Assembly (NCBI GenBank): GCA_965116715.1
Contig: OZ220724.1
Coordinates: 3,038,001-3,102,000, forward strand
Reading direction: 5' to 3'
DNA from: Poriferisodalis sp965116715
GTDB taxonomy: Bacteria; Actinomycetota; Acidimicrobiia; Acidimicrobiales; Poriferisodalaceae
Length of the DNA: 64,000 nt
The position numbers and the translations under genes are program-made. The notes beneath the pieces were generated by a model, which made no database searches, was not told where the DNA came from, and worked only from the letters and a program-made list of their open reading frames with translations. Within the stretch, counting starts at the first letter, position 1. Each line of letters opens with the position of its first letter. This document shows positions 11,747 through 20,204 of this stretch, piece after piece.

Positions 11747-13213
11747 ATGACGATGACCGAAGAGAGAACCGCTGCTGAGACCGCTGCGCACGCCGATGGC
11801 CGCGTGGTGGCCATTGCCGGACCGGTCGTCGACGCGGAGTTCCCGCCCGGTGCGATCCCCGAGATCAACACCGCCGTCGAGATGCACGTGGAGCTGGAGG
11901 GCCAGCCGGTCACCATCACCGGTGAAGTCGCCCAGCAGATCGGCGACAACCGCGTCCGCATCGTGTCGATGAAGGCCACCGACGGGCTGACACGCGGCAT
12001 GACCGTCGTCAACACCGGCCAAGGCATCACGGTGCCGGTGGGCGATGGGGTGCTGGGCCACATCTTCAACGTGCTCGGCCAGCCGCTCGACGGCGCCGAC
12101 ATCACCAGCGACACCGAGGGAATCGCCGACCGCTGGGAGATCCACCGGCCTGCGCCCGCATTCGACACCCTGGAACCCAAGGCCACGATGTTCGAGTCGG
12201 GCATCAAGGTGATCGACCTGCTGGAGCCCTACGTGGAAGGCGGCAAGATCGGCCTGTTCGGCGGCGCCGGCGTGGGCAAGACGGTGCTCATCACCGAGAT
12301 GATCAACCGCGTCGCCTCCCAACACGGCGGCGTGTCGGTATTCGCCGGGGTGGGGGAGCGCACACGCGAGGGCACCGACCTCTATCTCGAGATGGAGGAG
12401 TCCGGCGTGCTCGAAAAGACGGCGCTGGTCTTCGGGCAGATGGACGAGCCCCCCGGCGTGCGGCTGCGTGTGGCGCTGTCGGCGCTGACGATGGCCGAAT
12501 ACTTCCGCGACGTGCAGGGCCAGGAAGTGCTGCTGTTCGTCGACAACATCTTCCGCTTCGTGCAGGCCGGTTCGGAGGTGTCCACCCTGCTGGGGCGCAT
12601 GCCCTCGGCTGTGGGCTACCAGCCCAACCTGGCCGACGAGATGGGCGAGCTGCAAGAGCGCATCACCTCCACGTCGGGCCACTCCATCACCTCGCTGCAG
12701 GCGGTGTACGTGCCGGCCGACGACTACACCGACCCGGCGCCGTTCACCACGTTCACCCACCTCGATGCGACCACCGAGCTGAGCCGGCAGATCGCCTCGC
12801 TGGGCATCTACCCGGCTGTGGACCCGCTGGCGTCCACCTCCACCATTCTCAGCCCCGAGGTAGTGGGCGACCGGCACTACAACGTGGCACGGCGCACCCA
12901 GGAGATCCTGCAGCGCTACAAGGAGTTGCAGGACATCATCGCCATCCTGGGCCTCGACGAGCTGTCCGAGGAAGACCGCATCACGGTCGACCGGGCGCGC
13001 AAGATCCAGCGCTTCTTGAGCCAGCCGTTCTTCGTGGCTGAGGTCTTCACCGGCCTGCCGGGCATCTTCGTGCCGGTCTCGGAGACCATCGAGTCCTTCG
13101 AGATGCTGTGCAACGGCGATCTGGACGACCTGCCCGAGCAGGCGTTCCTCAACGTCGGCAACGCCGAGTCGGCGATGGCCAAGGCCCGCGACCTGGCCCA
13201 AGCCGGGGCCTGA
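11747..13213 (+). CDS. atpD: ATP synthase F1 subunit beta
   Basis: Catalytic subunit, 488 residues from this start. Walker A GGAGVGKT at 172-179 with the catalytic lysine, VGERTREG with the catalytic glutamate, and the DELSEED loop near the C-terminus, which contacts gamma, are all intact. Two starts are possible: GTG at 11738 and ATG at 11747. The Shine-Dalgarno GAGGAG at 11733-11738 is eight bases before the ATG, so the ATG is chosen. The gene lies between atpG and atpC in the usual order. Confidence 0.98.
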   Translation: MTMTEERTAAETAAHADGRVVAIAGPVVDAEFPPGAIPEINTAVEMHVELEGQPVTITGEVAQQIGDNRVRIVSMKATDGLTRGMTVVNTGQGITVPVGDGVLGHIFNVLGQPLDGADITSDTEGIADRWEIHRPAPAFDTLEPKATMFESGIKVIDLLEPYVEGGKIGLFGGAGVGKTVLITEMINRVASQHGGVSVFAGVGERTREGTDLYLEMEESGVLEKTALVFGQMDEPPGVRLRVALSALTMAEYFRDVQGQEVLLFVDNIFRFVQAGSEVSTLLGRMPSAVGYQPNLADEMGELQERITSTSGHSITSLQAVYVPADDYTDPAPFTTFTHLDATTELSRQIASLGIYPAVDPLASTSTILSPEVVGDRHYNVARRTQEILQRYKELQDIIAILGLDELSEEDRITVDRARKIQRFLSQPFFVAEVFTGLPGIFVPVSETIESFEMLCNGDLDDLPEQAFLNVGNAESAMAKARDLAQAGA

Positions 13214-13241
13214 GCGGCGCAGGCGGCCCGAGGCTGAGCTG

Positions 13242-13625
13242 ATGCAGGTTGAACTCGTCTCACCCGAAGCTGTGCTGTTCAGCGGCGAATGCAGCCAGGT
13301 GGTGACGCGCACGGTCGACGGCGACATCGCGTTCCTCGATCACCATGCCGCCTTCATCGGTGCTCTTGACATCGGGCAGACCCAGCTCTGGGCCTCCGAT
13401 GGCATCGTGACGCTGGCGCTCAACCGCGGGTTCGTGGAAGTCAGCAACAACGTCGTCACGATCCTCAGCGACGCTGCGTATGCGGCCGACGAGATCGACG
13501 TTGCAGCTGCGCAGGCCGACCTTGAAGCGGCCCAGGCCGCAGTCGCGGCCGACGGCGACGATGACGAGGCCAAGGCGGCATTGGCATGGGCCGAGACACG
13601 GATCGCCGTCGCCGGAGCTTCCTGA
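13242..13625 (+). CDS. atpC: ATP synthase F1 subunit epsilon
   Basis: A 127-residue rotor subunit that couples gamma to the c-ring and can inhibit ATP hydrolysis. The N-terminal beta-sandwich shows the family pattern (VELVSPEAVLFSGECSQV and the GDIAFLDHHAAFIGAL block). The C-terminal part is Ala/Asp-rich and could form the helical hairpin, with an acidic stretch AADGDDDE. It is the last gene of the atp operon; a GGCACC/GGTGCC stem at 13643-13659 follows but has no T-run. Confidence 0.92.
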   Translation: MQVELVSPEAVLFSGECSQVVTRTVDGDIAFLDHHAAFIGALDIGQTQLWASDGIVTLALNRGFVEVSNNVVTILSDAAYAADEIDVAAAQADLEAAQAAVAADGDDDEAKAALAWAETRIAVAGAS

Positions 13626-13703
13626 TCTCGCCGTAATGCCGTGGCACCCACGCGGTGCCTGCAAACATGTGAGCGTCCTGCAGCAGCCCCGAAAGGACTT
13701 CTC

Positions 13704-14975
13704 ATGATCGAGCCCACGGGCCAGTTCGTCCTCAACACCTTCATGTTCTTGGTGTGGGGCGCGCTGATCATGTGGATGGCCGCTGGCTTCACCATGCTCG
13801 AAGCTGGCGCCGTCCGCACCAAGAACGCGTCGATGATCTGCCTGAAGAACATCGGCATCTACTCGATCGCCGGTCTGGCGTTCTACGTCCTCGGCTACAA
13901 CCTCATGTACGTCGATGTCGGCGATCTGTGGGGCTCGTTCACGTTCCTGTACGGGCCGAGCGGTGACGAGCTGGCGCTGATCGACGGCGACGCGGGCGCT
14001 GAGGCGGCCGTTGCTGCCAACGGCTACTCGGTCATGTCGGATTGGTTCTTCCAGATGGTGTTCGTGGCGACCGCGGCGTCGGTGGTCTCGGGGGCCATCG
14101 CAGAGCGCATCAAGATGTGGTCGTTCTTCGCCTTCACGCTGATTTTGACCGCGGTCATCTACCCCATCGTGGGCGCATGGACGTGGGGCGGCGGCTGGCT
14201 GGCCCAGCAGGGATTTCAAGACTTCGCCGGATCGACCATTGTGCACAGCACCGGCGGCTGGGCAGCGCTGGCCGGGGTGCTGATCGTGGGTCCACGGCTC
14301 GGCAAGTTCCGCAAGGACGGCTCGGTGCGGCCGACACCGCCTTCCAACGTGCTGATCGTGACGCTGGGTGTCTTCATCCTGTGCCTCGGCTGGTTCGGCT
14401 TCAACGGCGGTTCGCAGCTCGCGCTGGGCAGCGTGTTCGACGCGGTGGCAATGAGCAACGTGCTGGTCAACACCAACCTGGCTGCAGCCGCCGGTGTAGT
14501 CGCAGCGCTGGCGGTCTCTCGCACGCTGCTCGGGCGCATCGACCTGTTCGCTGGCCTCAACGGCGCCATCGCCGGCCTGGTGTCGATCACCGCAGGTCCC
14601 GACATCACCGATCATTGGTGGGCGATCATCATCGGCGCCATCGGCGGTGTCATCTGCACGGCCGCCATCAAGGGTCTCGAGCTCATCAAGGTGGACGATG
14701 TGGTGGGCGCGATCCCCGCTCACCTCGTCTGCGGCATCTGGGGAACGCTCGCCACCGCGATCGCAGCGGGCGCCCAACTTCACATCCAGCTACTGGGAGT
14801 CGTGGCGGTCGGTGCCTTCGTGTTCATCGCATCGCTCATCGTGTGGAAGGTGCTGGACCTCGTGATGGGTCTGCGGGTGTCGAAGACGGTGGAGCAGCTC
14901 GGGCAGGACTCGGGCGAGCTCGGCATCGAGGCGTACCCGGAGTTCGTGCTGATGCCGGAGAGCTTCGACGAGTAA
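13704..14975 (+). CDS. amt: ammonium transporter (Amt family)
   Basis: Integral membrane channel for ammonium uptake, 423 residues and about eleven membrane helices. The twin-histidine pore is present: His in IVHSTGGWAALAG and His in IPAHLVCGIWG. There is a polar insertion of about 35 residues after the second or third helix (YGPSGDELALIDGDAGAE). Start ATG at 13704 with GAAAGGA seven bases before it; an upstream in-frame GTG at 13641 lacks such support. The C-terminal cytoplasmic tail is acidic. No glnK/glnB gene is adjacent, unlike the common amtB-glnK pair. Confidence 0.93.
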   Translation: MIEPTGQFVLNTFMFLVWGALIMWMAAGFTMLEAGAVRTKNASMICLKNIGIYSIAGLAFYVLGYNLMYVDVGDLWGSFTFLYGPSGDELALIDGDAGAEAAVAANGYSVMSDWFFQMVFVATAASVVSGAIAERIKMWSFFAFTLILTAVIYPIVGAWTWGGGWLAQQGFQDFAGSTIVHSTGGWAALAGVLIVGPRLGKFRKDGSVRPTPPSNVLIVTLGVFILCLGWFGFNGGSQLALGSVFDAVAMSNVLVNTNLAAAAGVVAALAVSRTLLGRIDLFAGLNGAIAGLVSITAGPDITDHWWAIIIGAIGGVICTAAIKGLELIKVDDVVGAIPAHLVCGIWGTLATAIAAGAQLHIQLLGVVAVGAFVFIASLIVWKVLDLVMGLRVSKTVEQLGQDSGELGIEAYPEFVLMPESFDE

Positions 14976-15022
14976 CGGCGCCGCGGCCGCGCCAGCCCGA
15001 CCGGCGCTGACCAGCGAGTGGC

Positions 15023-15469
15023 TCAGCCGTCCAAGTGGCGCAGCTGATCGGGGCCGTCGACCGCGCGGTAGTAGCAGCCAGGGCGCGATGAACCGTCGGC
15101 GCCGCGGGTGTGGCACGCGCCGCCACCGTCGCGCCGCACGCGGTACAGCAGCGAGTTCTGCTCGCAGTTCACACGCACTTCCACCAGCGAGAGCGTGTCG
15201 CCCGAGGTGGCGCCCTTGTGCCAGATCTCATTGCGTGAGGTGGAATACAGCACGGCGCTGCGACGCTCGAACGTGAGCTGAAGCGCTTCGTCGTTGGCGT
15301 AACCGATGAACAGCACGTCGCCGCTGTCTGCGTCCTGCAGCACCACGGGCACTACCTGGTGACCGTCGCGTCCGATCTGGGCGACCTTGCCGAAATCGAT
15401 GCGGGCCGCCGTGCCTTCTTCGAGGTCGTCGCCGACGGGGCCCTCGTCGAGGTCAATATCTGCAGGCAT
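15023..15469 (-). CDS. hisI: phosphoribosyl-AMP cyclohydrolase
   Basis: Third step of histidine synthesis, opening the adenine ring of phosphoribosyl-AMP. The 148-residue protein has the HisI core: VLFIGYANDEALQLT, TSRNEIWHKGATSGDTL, and the zinc and metal ligands in NCEQNSLLYRV and GGACHTR followed by GCYYRAV. There is no HisE (pyrophosphohydrolase) domain, so HisE must be encoded elsewhere. It lies three bases after glpX on the same strand and is convergent with amt. Confidence 0.95.
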   Translation of the reverse strand: MPADIDLDEGPVGDDLEEGTAARIDFGKVAQIGRDGHQVVPVVLQDADSGDVLFIGYANDEALQLTFERRSAVLYSTSRNEIWHKGATSGDTLSLVEVRVNCEQNSLLYRVRRDGGGACHTRGADGSSRPGCYYRAVDGPDQLRHLDG

Positions 15470-15472
15470 GGC

Positions 15473-16513
15473 TCAGGTGAAGTCCACCGCGGCATACGCG
15501 CTGAGCTTGTCGATGTCGTGCGTTGCCTTGATGTGACGCACGGTGCCGCTGCGGGAGCGCATCACCAGCGAGTCCGTGGTGGCGCGGTGTGCAGTGAACT
15601 TCACGCCGTGTAGCAATTCGCCGTCGGTGATGCCAGTGGCAGCGAAGAAGACATCGTCGGATTGGACCAGGTCGTCGATGTGCAGCACCCGGTCGAGATC
15701 GAAACCGGCGGCGACCGCCTCTTGGCGCTCGTGGTCGTTGCGAGGCCACAGCCGGCCCTGCAGCTCGCCGCCGAGGCACTTCAGCGCCGCCGCCGAGATG
15801 ATGCCTTCGGGCGTGCCGCCGATGCCGAAGAGCACGTCGGTCGAGTCGCTCGCGGCCGCGGAGATGGCACCGGCCACATCGCCGTCGGGAATGAGCCTGA
15901 TGCGAGCGCCGGTCTCGCGGATCTCCCCGATCAACTCGGCGTGGCGATCGCGGTCGAGCACCACGGCGGTGAGGTCTCGCAGGCCCTGCCCGGTGGCCTC
16001 CGCGATCGCTCGCAGGTTCTCTGCGGGCGACCGGTTGAGATCCACCACGCCTTTGGCGTCGGGACCGACGGCGATCTTCTCCATGTAGACGCACGGGCCG
16101 GGATCCAGCATGGTGCCGCGCGGCGAGACAGCGATCACCGCAATGGCATTGCCCCTGCCCAGCGAGGTCAGCGTGGTGCCGTCGATCGGGTCCACCGCGA
16201 CATCGGTCAAGGCGCCGGTGCCGTCGCCGATCTGCTCACCGTTGTACAGCATCGGCGCGTCGTCCTTCTCGCCTTCGCCGATGACGACGATCCCATCCAT
16301 GGGCACACTCGAGAGCACCACCCGCATGGCATCCACGGCGGCGCCGTCGGCGCCGTCCTTGTCGCCACGGCCCATCCAGCGCGAGGCCGCCATGGCCGCG
16401 GCCTCGGTGGTGCGCACCAGTTCGAGTGCCAGGTTGCGATCGGGCGCCTGGCGGCTGAGATCCGGACCGCCGACGCGACCTCGATCGCTGCGAAACCTGC
16501 GATTGTCATTCAT
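15473..16513 (-). CDS. glpX: fructose-1,6-bisphosphatase class II
   Basis: Gluconeogenic phosphatase producing fructose 6-phosphate; the GlpX type is the usual actinobacterial enzyme. The 346-residue protein has the metal-binding EGEKDDAPMLYNGE, the DPIDGTT motif in AVDPIDGTTLTSLGRGN, and FGIGGTPEGI near the sugar site. A TAGGGT element eight bases before the ATG supports a leaderless start. It heads a two-gene unit with hisI. Confidence 0.95.
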   Translation of the reverse strand: MNDNRRFRSDRGRVGGPDLSRQAPDRNLALELVRTTEAAAMAASRWMGRGDKDGADGAAVDAMRVVLSSVPMDGIVVIGEGEKDDAPMLYNGEQIGDGTGALTDVAVDPIDGTTLTSLGRGNAIAVIAVSPRGTMLDPGPCVYMEKIAVGPDAKGVVDLNRSPAENLRAIAEATGQGLRDLTAVVLDRDRHAELIGEIRETGARIRLIPDGDVAGAISAAASDSTDVLFGIGGTPEGIISAAALKCLGGELQGRLWPRNDHERQEAVAAGFDLDRVLHIDDLVQSDDVFFAATGITDGELLHGVKFTAHRATTDSLVMRSRSGTVRHIKATHDIDKLSAYAAVDFT

Positions 16514-16521
16514 TGCCGCCG

Positions 16522-16527
16522 ACCCTA
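16522..16527 (-). promoter_or_regulatory. candidate -10 element for glpX
   Basis: On the minus strand TAGGGT lies eight bases before the ATG of glpX; no Shine-Dalgarno sequence is present. Same type as the other leaderless promoters in the window. Confidence 0.35.
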
Positions 16528-16658
16528 GAGGACGCGCGCAGATGTGAGCCGTCTGGTTTAGCTGCCTGGACTTCCCCGCTCTTGTTCCCCATTCTCATAC
16601 GATTGGGCTCACGGGCCGCTCGGGCTACGGCTTCGCCTTTCGGCTCAGCCTCTGCCGG

Positions 16659-16664
16659 TAGCTT
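16659..16664 (+). promoter_or_regulatory. candidate -10 element for lhgO
   Basis: TAGCTT is seven bases before the ATG at 16672, with no Shine-Dalgarno sequence. It supports the ATG over the upstream in-frame codons, which lie within the divergent glpX promoter region. Confidence 0.4.
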
Positions 16665-16671
16665 CGCCCCG

Positions 16672-17883
16672 ATGAGCAGTGCGTCGATCTCGCCAGCCCG
16701 CGCCGATCTCGCCGTCGTGGGAGCGGGCATCATCGGCCTGGCCACGGCGCACAGGTATCTGACCGACCATCCGGGCAGCAGGGTGGTGGTCTGCGAGGCC
16801 GAGGAGCTGCCGGCGCGGCATCAGACGGGACACAACTCGGGAGTGCTGCACTCGGGCGTGTACTACCGGCCGGGCTCGGCCAAAGCGTCCCTCGCGGTTG
16901 CCGGTCGCAGTTCCATGGTCGAGTTCTGCCGCAAGCGGAGCATCCCGCACGAGGTCTGCGGCAAGGTCATCGTGGCGGTGGACAGCTCCGAGCGGGAGCG
17001 GCTGGCGACGCTCGCAGAGCGGGCCGCGAGCAACGGCGTCGCTGCGGAGCTGATCGACTCCCGCCGTCTTGGCGAGTTCGAGCCGTACTGCGCTGGCGTG
17101 GAGGCGCTGCTGGTTCCCAGTACCGGGATTGTCGACTACGGCGCTGTGTGTCGTGCTCTCATCGACGAGATCACCGCCGCCGGCGGAGAATTGAGGACAG
17201 GCACCGCGGTCGTCGGGCTCGCGCCGGTTGCGGACAGCGTGCACATCACCACTACCTCCGGCGACCTGGAAGCGACATGGCTCGTGAACTGTGCGGGATT
17301 GCGGTGCGATCAGGTGGCTGGGCTCGCAGGCGCAGCGGGCGGCTACCGCATTGTCCCGTTCCGCGGCGAGTATTACGAGCTGGTGCCCGAGCGGTCGCAT
17401 CTGGTCAACAACCTGATCTACCCGGTGCCCGATCCCAGCTTCCCGTTCTTGGGGGTGCATCTGACCCGGATGATCGACGGCACGATCCACGCCGGCCCCA
17501 ACGCAGTGCTCGCCCTGGCCCGCGAGGGCTACCGCTGGAGCGACATCAGCAGGGCACAGCTACGTGAGCACGTCACCAATCGCGGCCTGTGGCGACTCGC
17601 CCGGCGCTACTGGCGCACGGGTGCGGGCGAGGTGTGGCGCTCGCTGAACAAGGCGGCGTTCACCCGGGCACTGCAGCGGTTGGTTCCCGACATCGAAGCC
17701 GATGACCTCGTGCGCTCGCCCGCAGGCGTGCGTGCCCAGGCCATGGATGCCGGCGGCGAGCTCGAGGACGACTTCGCCGTCACGGTTGCGGGTCGCAGCA
17801 CCCACGTGCTGAACGCCCCGAGTCCCGCTGCCACCTCCAGCCTGGAGATCGCCAAGATGATCGTGACCGAGATCGGTCGCTGA
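16672..17883 (+). CDS. lhgO: L-2-hydroxyglutarate oxidase (FAD-dependent)
   Basis: A 403-residue DAO-superfamily flavoenzyme that oxidises L-2-hydroxyglutarate to 2-oxoglutarate, passing electrons to the quinone pool in LhgO proteins. The N-terminal dinucleotide-binding fold reads ADLAVVGAGIIGLATAHRYL. The LhgO signature HQTGHNSGVLHSGVYY follows near residue 55. PFRGEYYELVP and the C-terminal block (NAPSPAATSSLEIAKMI) match the family well. The start is set by the -10 element at 16659-16664. Stop is 12 bases from a convergent hydrolase gene. Confidence 0.9.
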   Translation: MSSASISPARADLAVVGAGIIGLATAHRYLTDHPGSRVVVCEAEELPARHQTGHNSGVLHSGVYYRPGSAKASLAVAGRSSMVEFCRKRSIPHEVCGKVIVAVDSSERERLATLAERAASNGVAAELIDSRRLGEFEPYCAGVEALLVPSTGIVDYGAVCRALIDEITAAGGELRTGTAVVGLAPVADSVHITTTSGDLEATWLVNCAGLRCDQVAGLAGAAGGYRIVPFRGEYYELVPERSHLVNNLIYPVPDPSFPFLGVHLTRMIDGTIHAGPNAVLALAREGYRWSDISRAQLREHVTNRGLWRLARRYWRTGAGEVWRSLNKAAFTRALQRLVPDIEADDLVRSPAGVRAQAMDAGGELEDDFAVTVAGRSTHVLNAPSPAATSSLEIAKMIVTEIGR

Positions 17884-17895
17884 GGGGGGCGAGCG

Positions 17896-18474
17896 TCAGC
17901 CGCCAAGAGCGTCGAGCCAATTGCCGATGTGCTCGATGACGGCCCGGCGGGTCGCGATGGTGTTGGGATCATGCCCGGCGCCGTCAACGAAGCTGAGCGT
18001 GACCGGACCCTCGATGGCCGCGGTGTGCTCGCAGAGTTCGTCAGGGGTGGCGAACGGGTCGCGTGTGCCTGAGACGAACAGGCAGGGAATGCCGATCCGC
18101 TCGAAGTGCTCGGTGCGGAGGCGCTCGGGCCGCCCGGGCGGGTGCAGCGGGTAGCTGAGCAGCACAAGGCCTGCGGCGGGAGCGCCGTCTGCGACCGCCA
18201 TCGAGCAGACACGGCCGCCGAACGAGCGGCCGCCGATCGCCACAGCGTCGGGAGATGCGCCCAGCTCGGCCGCGAGCTGTGGCAGGTCGCCTGCGAGCTC
18301 GGCGGCGACGCTCGGGGCTCGCGGTGGTGCGCGCCGCCCGGCCCGCCGGTAGGCGAAGTCGTGCCGGCGCACCGGGATGCGCCCGTTCAACGCAGCCTCG
18401 ATGTCGACCAGCGTGCGATGATCCGCGCCGCCGCCCGCACCCGGCGTCAGCAGGAGTGCTTCGACAGCGCGCAT
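17896..18474 (-). CDS. small alpha/beta hydrolase (KANL3/Tex30-like)
   Basis: A 192-residue cytosolic alpha/beta-hydrolase. The nucleophile elbow is GGRSFGGR (Ser84), the acid is D139 in SGTRDPF, and the base is H168 in DGAGHDP, so the triad is complete. The N-terminal oxyanion region is LLLTPGAGGGADH. The length and motif pattern fit the KANL3/Tex30 or dienelactone-hydrolase-like group; the substrate is unknown. It is convergent with lhgO and follows the MFS gene by 42 bases on the same strand. Confidence 0.8.
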   Translation of the reverse strand: MRAVEALLLTPGAGGGADHRTLVDIEAALNGRIPVRRHDFAYRRAGRRAPPRAPSVAAELAGDLPQLAAELGASPDAVAIGGRSFGGRVCSMAVADGAPAAGLVLLSYPLHPPGRPERLRTEHFERIGIPCLFVSGTRDPFATPDELCEHTAAIEGPVTLSFVDGAGHDPNTIATRRAVIEHIGNWLDALGG

Positions 18475-18516
18475 CGCGATCTCATCATGTCCCGGCCCAG
18501 ACGTCGCACCGCACGG

Positions 18517-20115
18517 TCAGAGCTGTTGCTGCCATGGGCCTTCGGGGTCTGCCAGAGCGTCGGCAGGGTGCAGCTCTTCGAGTTCGCGGCCGCCGCGTTC
18601 GCTCAGCCACGCCACGGCGATGGCCGCGGCCAGCAGCGGTCCCACCCACAGCAGCGCGATCACGCCGCCGAAGCTGCCCCACACCGTGCGGAGCCAGCCC
18701 GCCGCGCCGATGCCCGCGGCGGCGCCGGCGACGCCCATCGCGCCGGTGATGGTTGCGGCCCGTGCCCGCACGGCGGTCGGGAACAGCTCGCCGCGGTACA
18801 CACCGAGCGCAGGCAGCAAGCCTGCAGACAGCATCGCCCCGACGAGCCCCGCCAGCCACAGCATCACGCCGGACACGTTGAACAGGGCTACCAGAGAACC
18901 CAGTCCGGCCACCGAGGCGATCGCCAGGATGACGCGCCTGCCCCGCGAATCGGCCAATCGACCGGCTGCGTACACGGCAAGCCCCGCTGGAGTCGCCGTG
19001 CCCAGAACAAACAGCGTCACCAGTAACGAACTGAAACCGTGCTCGTCTCGCAAATACTCGATGCGGAACCAGTCAACTGGACCCAGGAACAGACCGAACG
19101 CGAAGTAGATGACACCGAGTAGCGCGATCGGGGCTATGTAACCGCGCAGGACGACGTTCTGGCCTCTCTGTTCGAATCGTCGGCTCTCGGGAAGACGTGA
19201 GAGCAGCGGCTTGGCGGCAGCCAGTGCGACCAGCGGAAAGGCGAACAGCAGGCGCCACATCCACGGCGCGAGATCCAAGAGCGCTTGCAGCCAGACGACC
19301 ACGCCGGCACCGAGTGCAGCCGACATCGCCAGCACTGACAGGCACCAGGCCCGGCAGCCTGCAGGAATCTCCTCGAGCGCCATGACGACGACGGTCGCGC
19401 CGAGGGCCGCATTGGCGGTGCGGCCCACGAGCAGGAAGGCGCCAAGCCAGATCATGTTCGGGGCCAGCGCCGCGCAAGCCGCGGCTGCGATGCCGACGCC
19501 CATGGCGCCTGCCACGACGCGCCGTCGCCCGTGCCGGTCGGCCAGCACCGACACGCCGATCGCGAGCAACGTCCCGATGCGCACGACGATGCCCAGCAAA
19601 CCCTGCGCAGCTTGATCCACGCCGAACTCGTCTGCGGCGTAGGAATGCAGCTCAGAGGGTGCGTTCGCCAGGTAGCCGCTCAGCATCGCCGCTGCAGCCA
19701 GCATGGCCATCACTGTCGCGGCGCGCGGGGTGAAGCGCCGCGGCGGAGCCCAGATGGGTTGGGTGCCGTTGCCGGTGCGCCCCGTGCGCATGGCGCGCCG
19801 GACAGCGATGTTGAAAGCCGGGCCGAACCACGGCACCGCCAGGCGCCACTCGACCGTTTCGGTGACCTGGTGGCCGACGGCGGCACAGTCTGGCACGGTG
19901 CCTGCCGAACTGCGGACCTGGCGCGTCTGTTGCCCGGCGGCTGGCGAGACCTCGACCAGGCGCGAGTAGCTGGTGAACGGCCCCTCCGCCAGATCGAAGC
20001 GGTGACTGCCGCCGAGCGTTTCGGCAGGAGTCTCCAGCACGATGTCGTCGCGGGGGCGCAGCAGAGCGTCCACCTCGCCGGCGTCGGCCACAAACGTGCG
20101 CACGAGGCGGGTCAC
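18517..20115 (-). CDS. MFS transporter with a soluble N-terminal domain
   Basis: A 532-residue protein. From about residue 130 it is a major facilitator carrier with twelve likely membrane helices, the loop 2-3 motif ADRHGRRRVV and its repeat LADSRGRRVIL, and the LFPTAVRARAAT motif of the sugar/organic-acid branch. The first 110 residues are soluble, with strand-like segments and the end VTETVEWRLAVPWFGP, resembling the C-terminal half of an SRPBCC/START lipid-binding domain. This reads as an MFS carrier with an appended domain. The substrate is unknown. The first ten residues look like mid-domain sequence, so the true start could be different. Confidence 0.8.
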   Translation of the reverse strand: MTRLVRTFVADAGEVDALLRPRDDIVLETPAETLGGSHRFDLAEGPFTSYSRLVEVSPAAGQQTRQVRSSAGTVPDCAAVGHQVTETVEWRLAVPWFGPAFNIAVRRAMRTGRTGNGTQPIWAPPRRFTPRAATVMAMLAAAAMLSGYLANAPSELHSYAADEFGVDQAAQGLLGIVVRIGTLLAIGVSVLADRHGRRRVVAGAMGVGIAAAACAALAPNMIWLGAFLLVGRTANAALGATVVVMALEEIPAGCRAWCLSVLAMSAALGAGVVVWLQALLDLAPWMWRLLFAFPLVALAAAKPLLSRLPESRRFEQRGQNVVLRGYIAPIALLGVIYFAFGLFLGPVDWFRIEYLRDEHGFSSLLVTLFVLGTATPAGLAVYAAGRLADSRGRRVILAIASVAGLGSLVALFNVSGVMLWLAGLVGAMLSAGLLPALGVYRGELFPTAVRARAATITGAMGVAGAAAGIGAAGWLRTVWGSFGGVIALLWVGPLLAAAIAVAWLSERGGRELEELHPADALADPEGPWQQQL

Positions 20116-20204
20116 GGCGGCGGGCCTAGCACACGCGCAGGTCCCCCGGCTGCATCCCGAATCGAGGCCGCGGTAGACCGAGTGCTCCCGGTGGTGGTAT
20201 CGCT

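Noticed and set aside
13643..13659. Intrinsic terminator after atpC
   Set aside because: The GGCACC/GGTGCC stem has no T-run and the following gene is on the same strand, so it is mentioned only in the atpC entry.
13260..14783. 507-codon antisense frame across atpC and amt
   Set aside because: Charged, His/Asp-rich translation typical of antisense shadows; both sense genes are certain.
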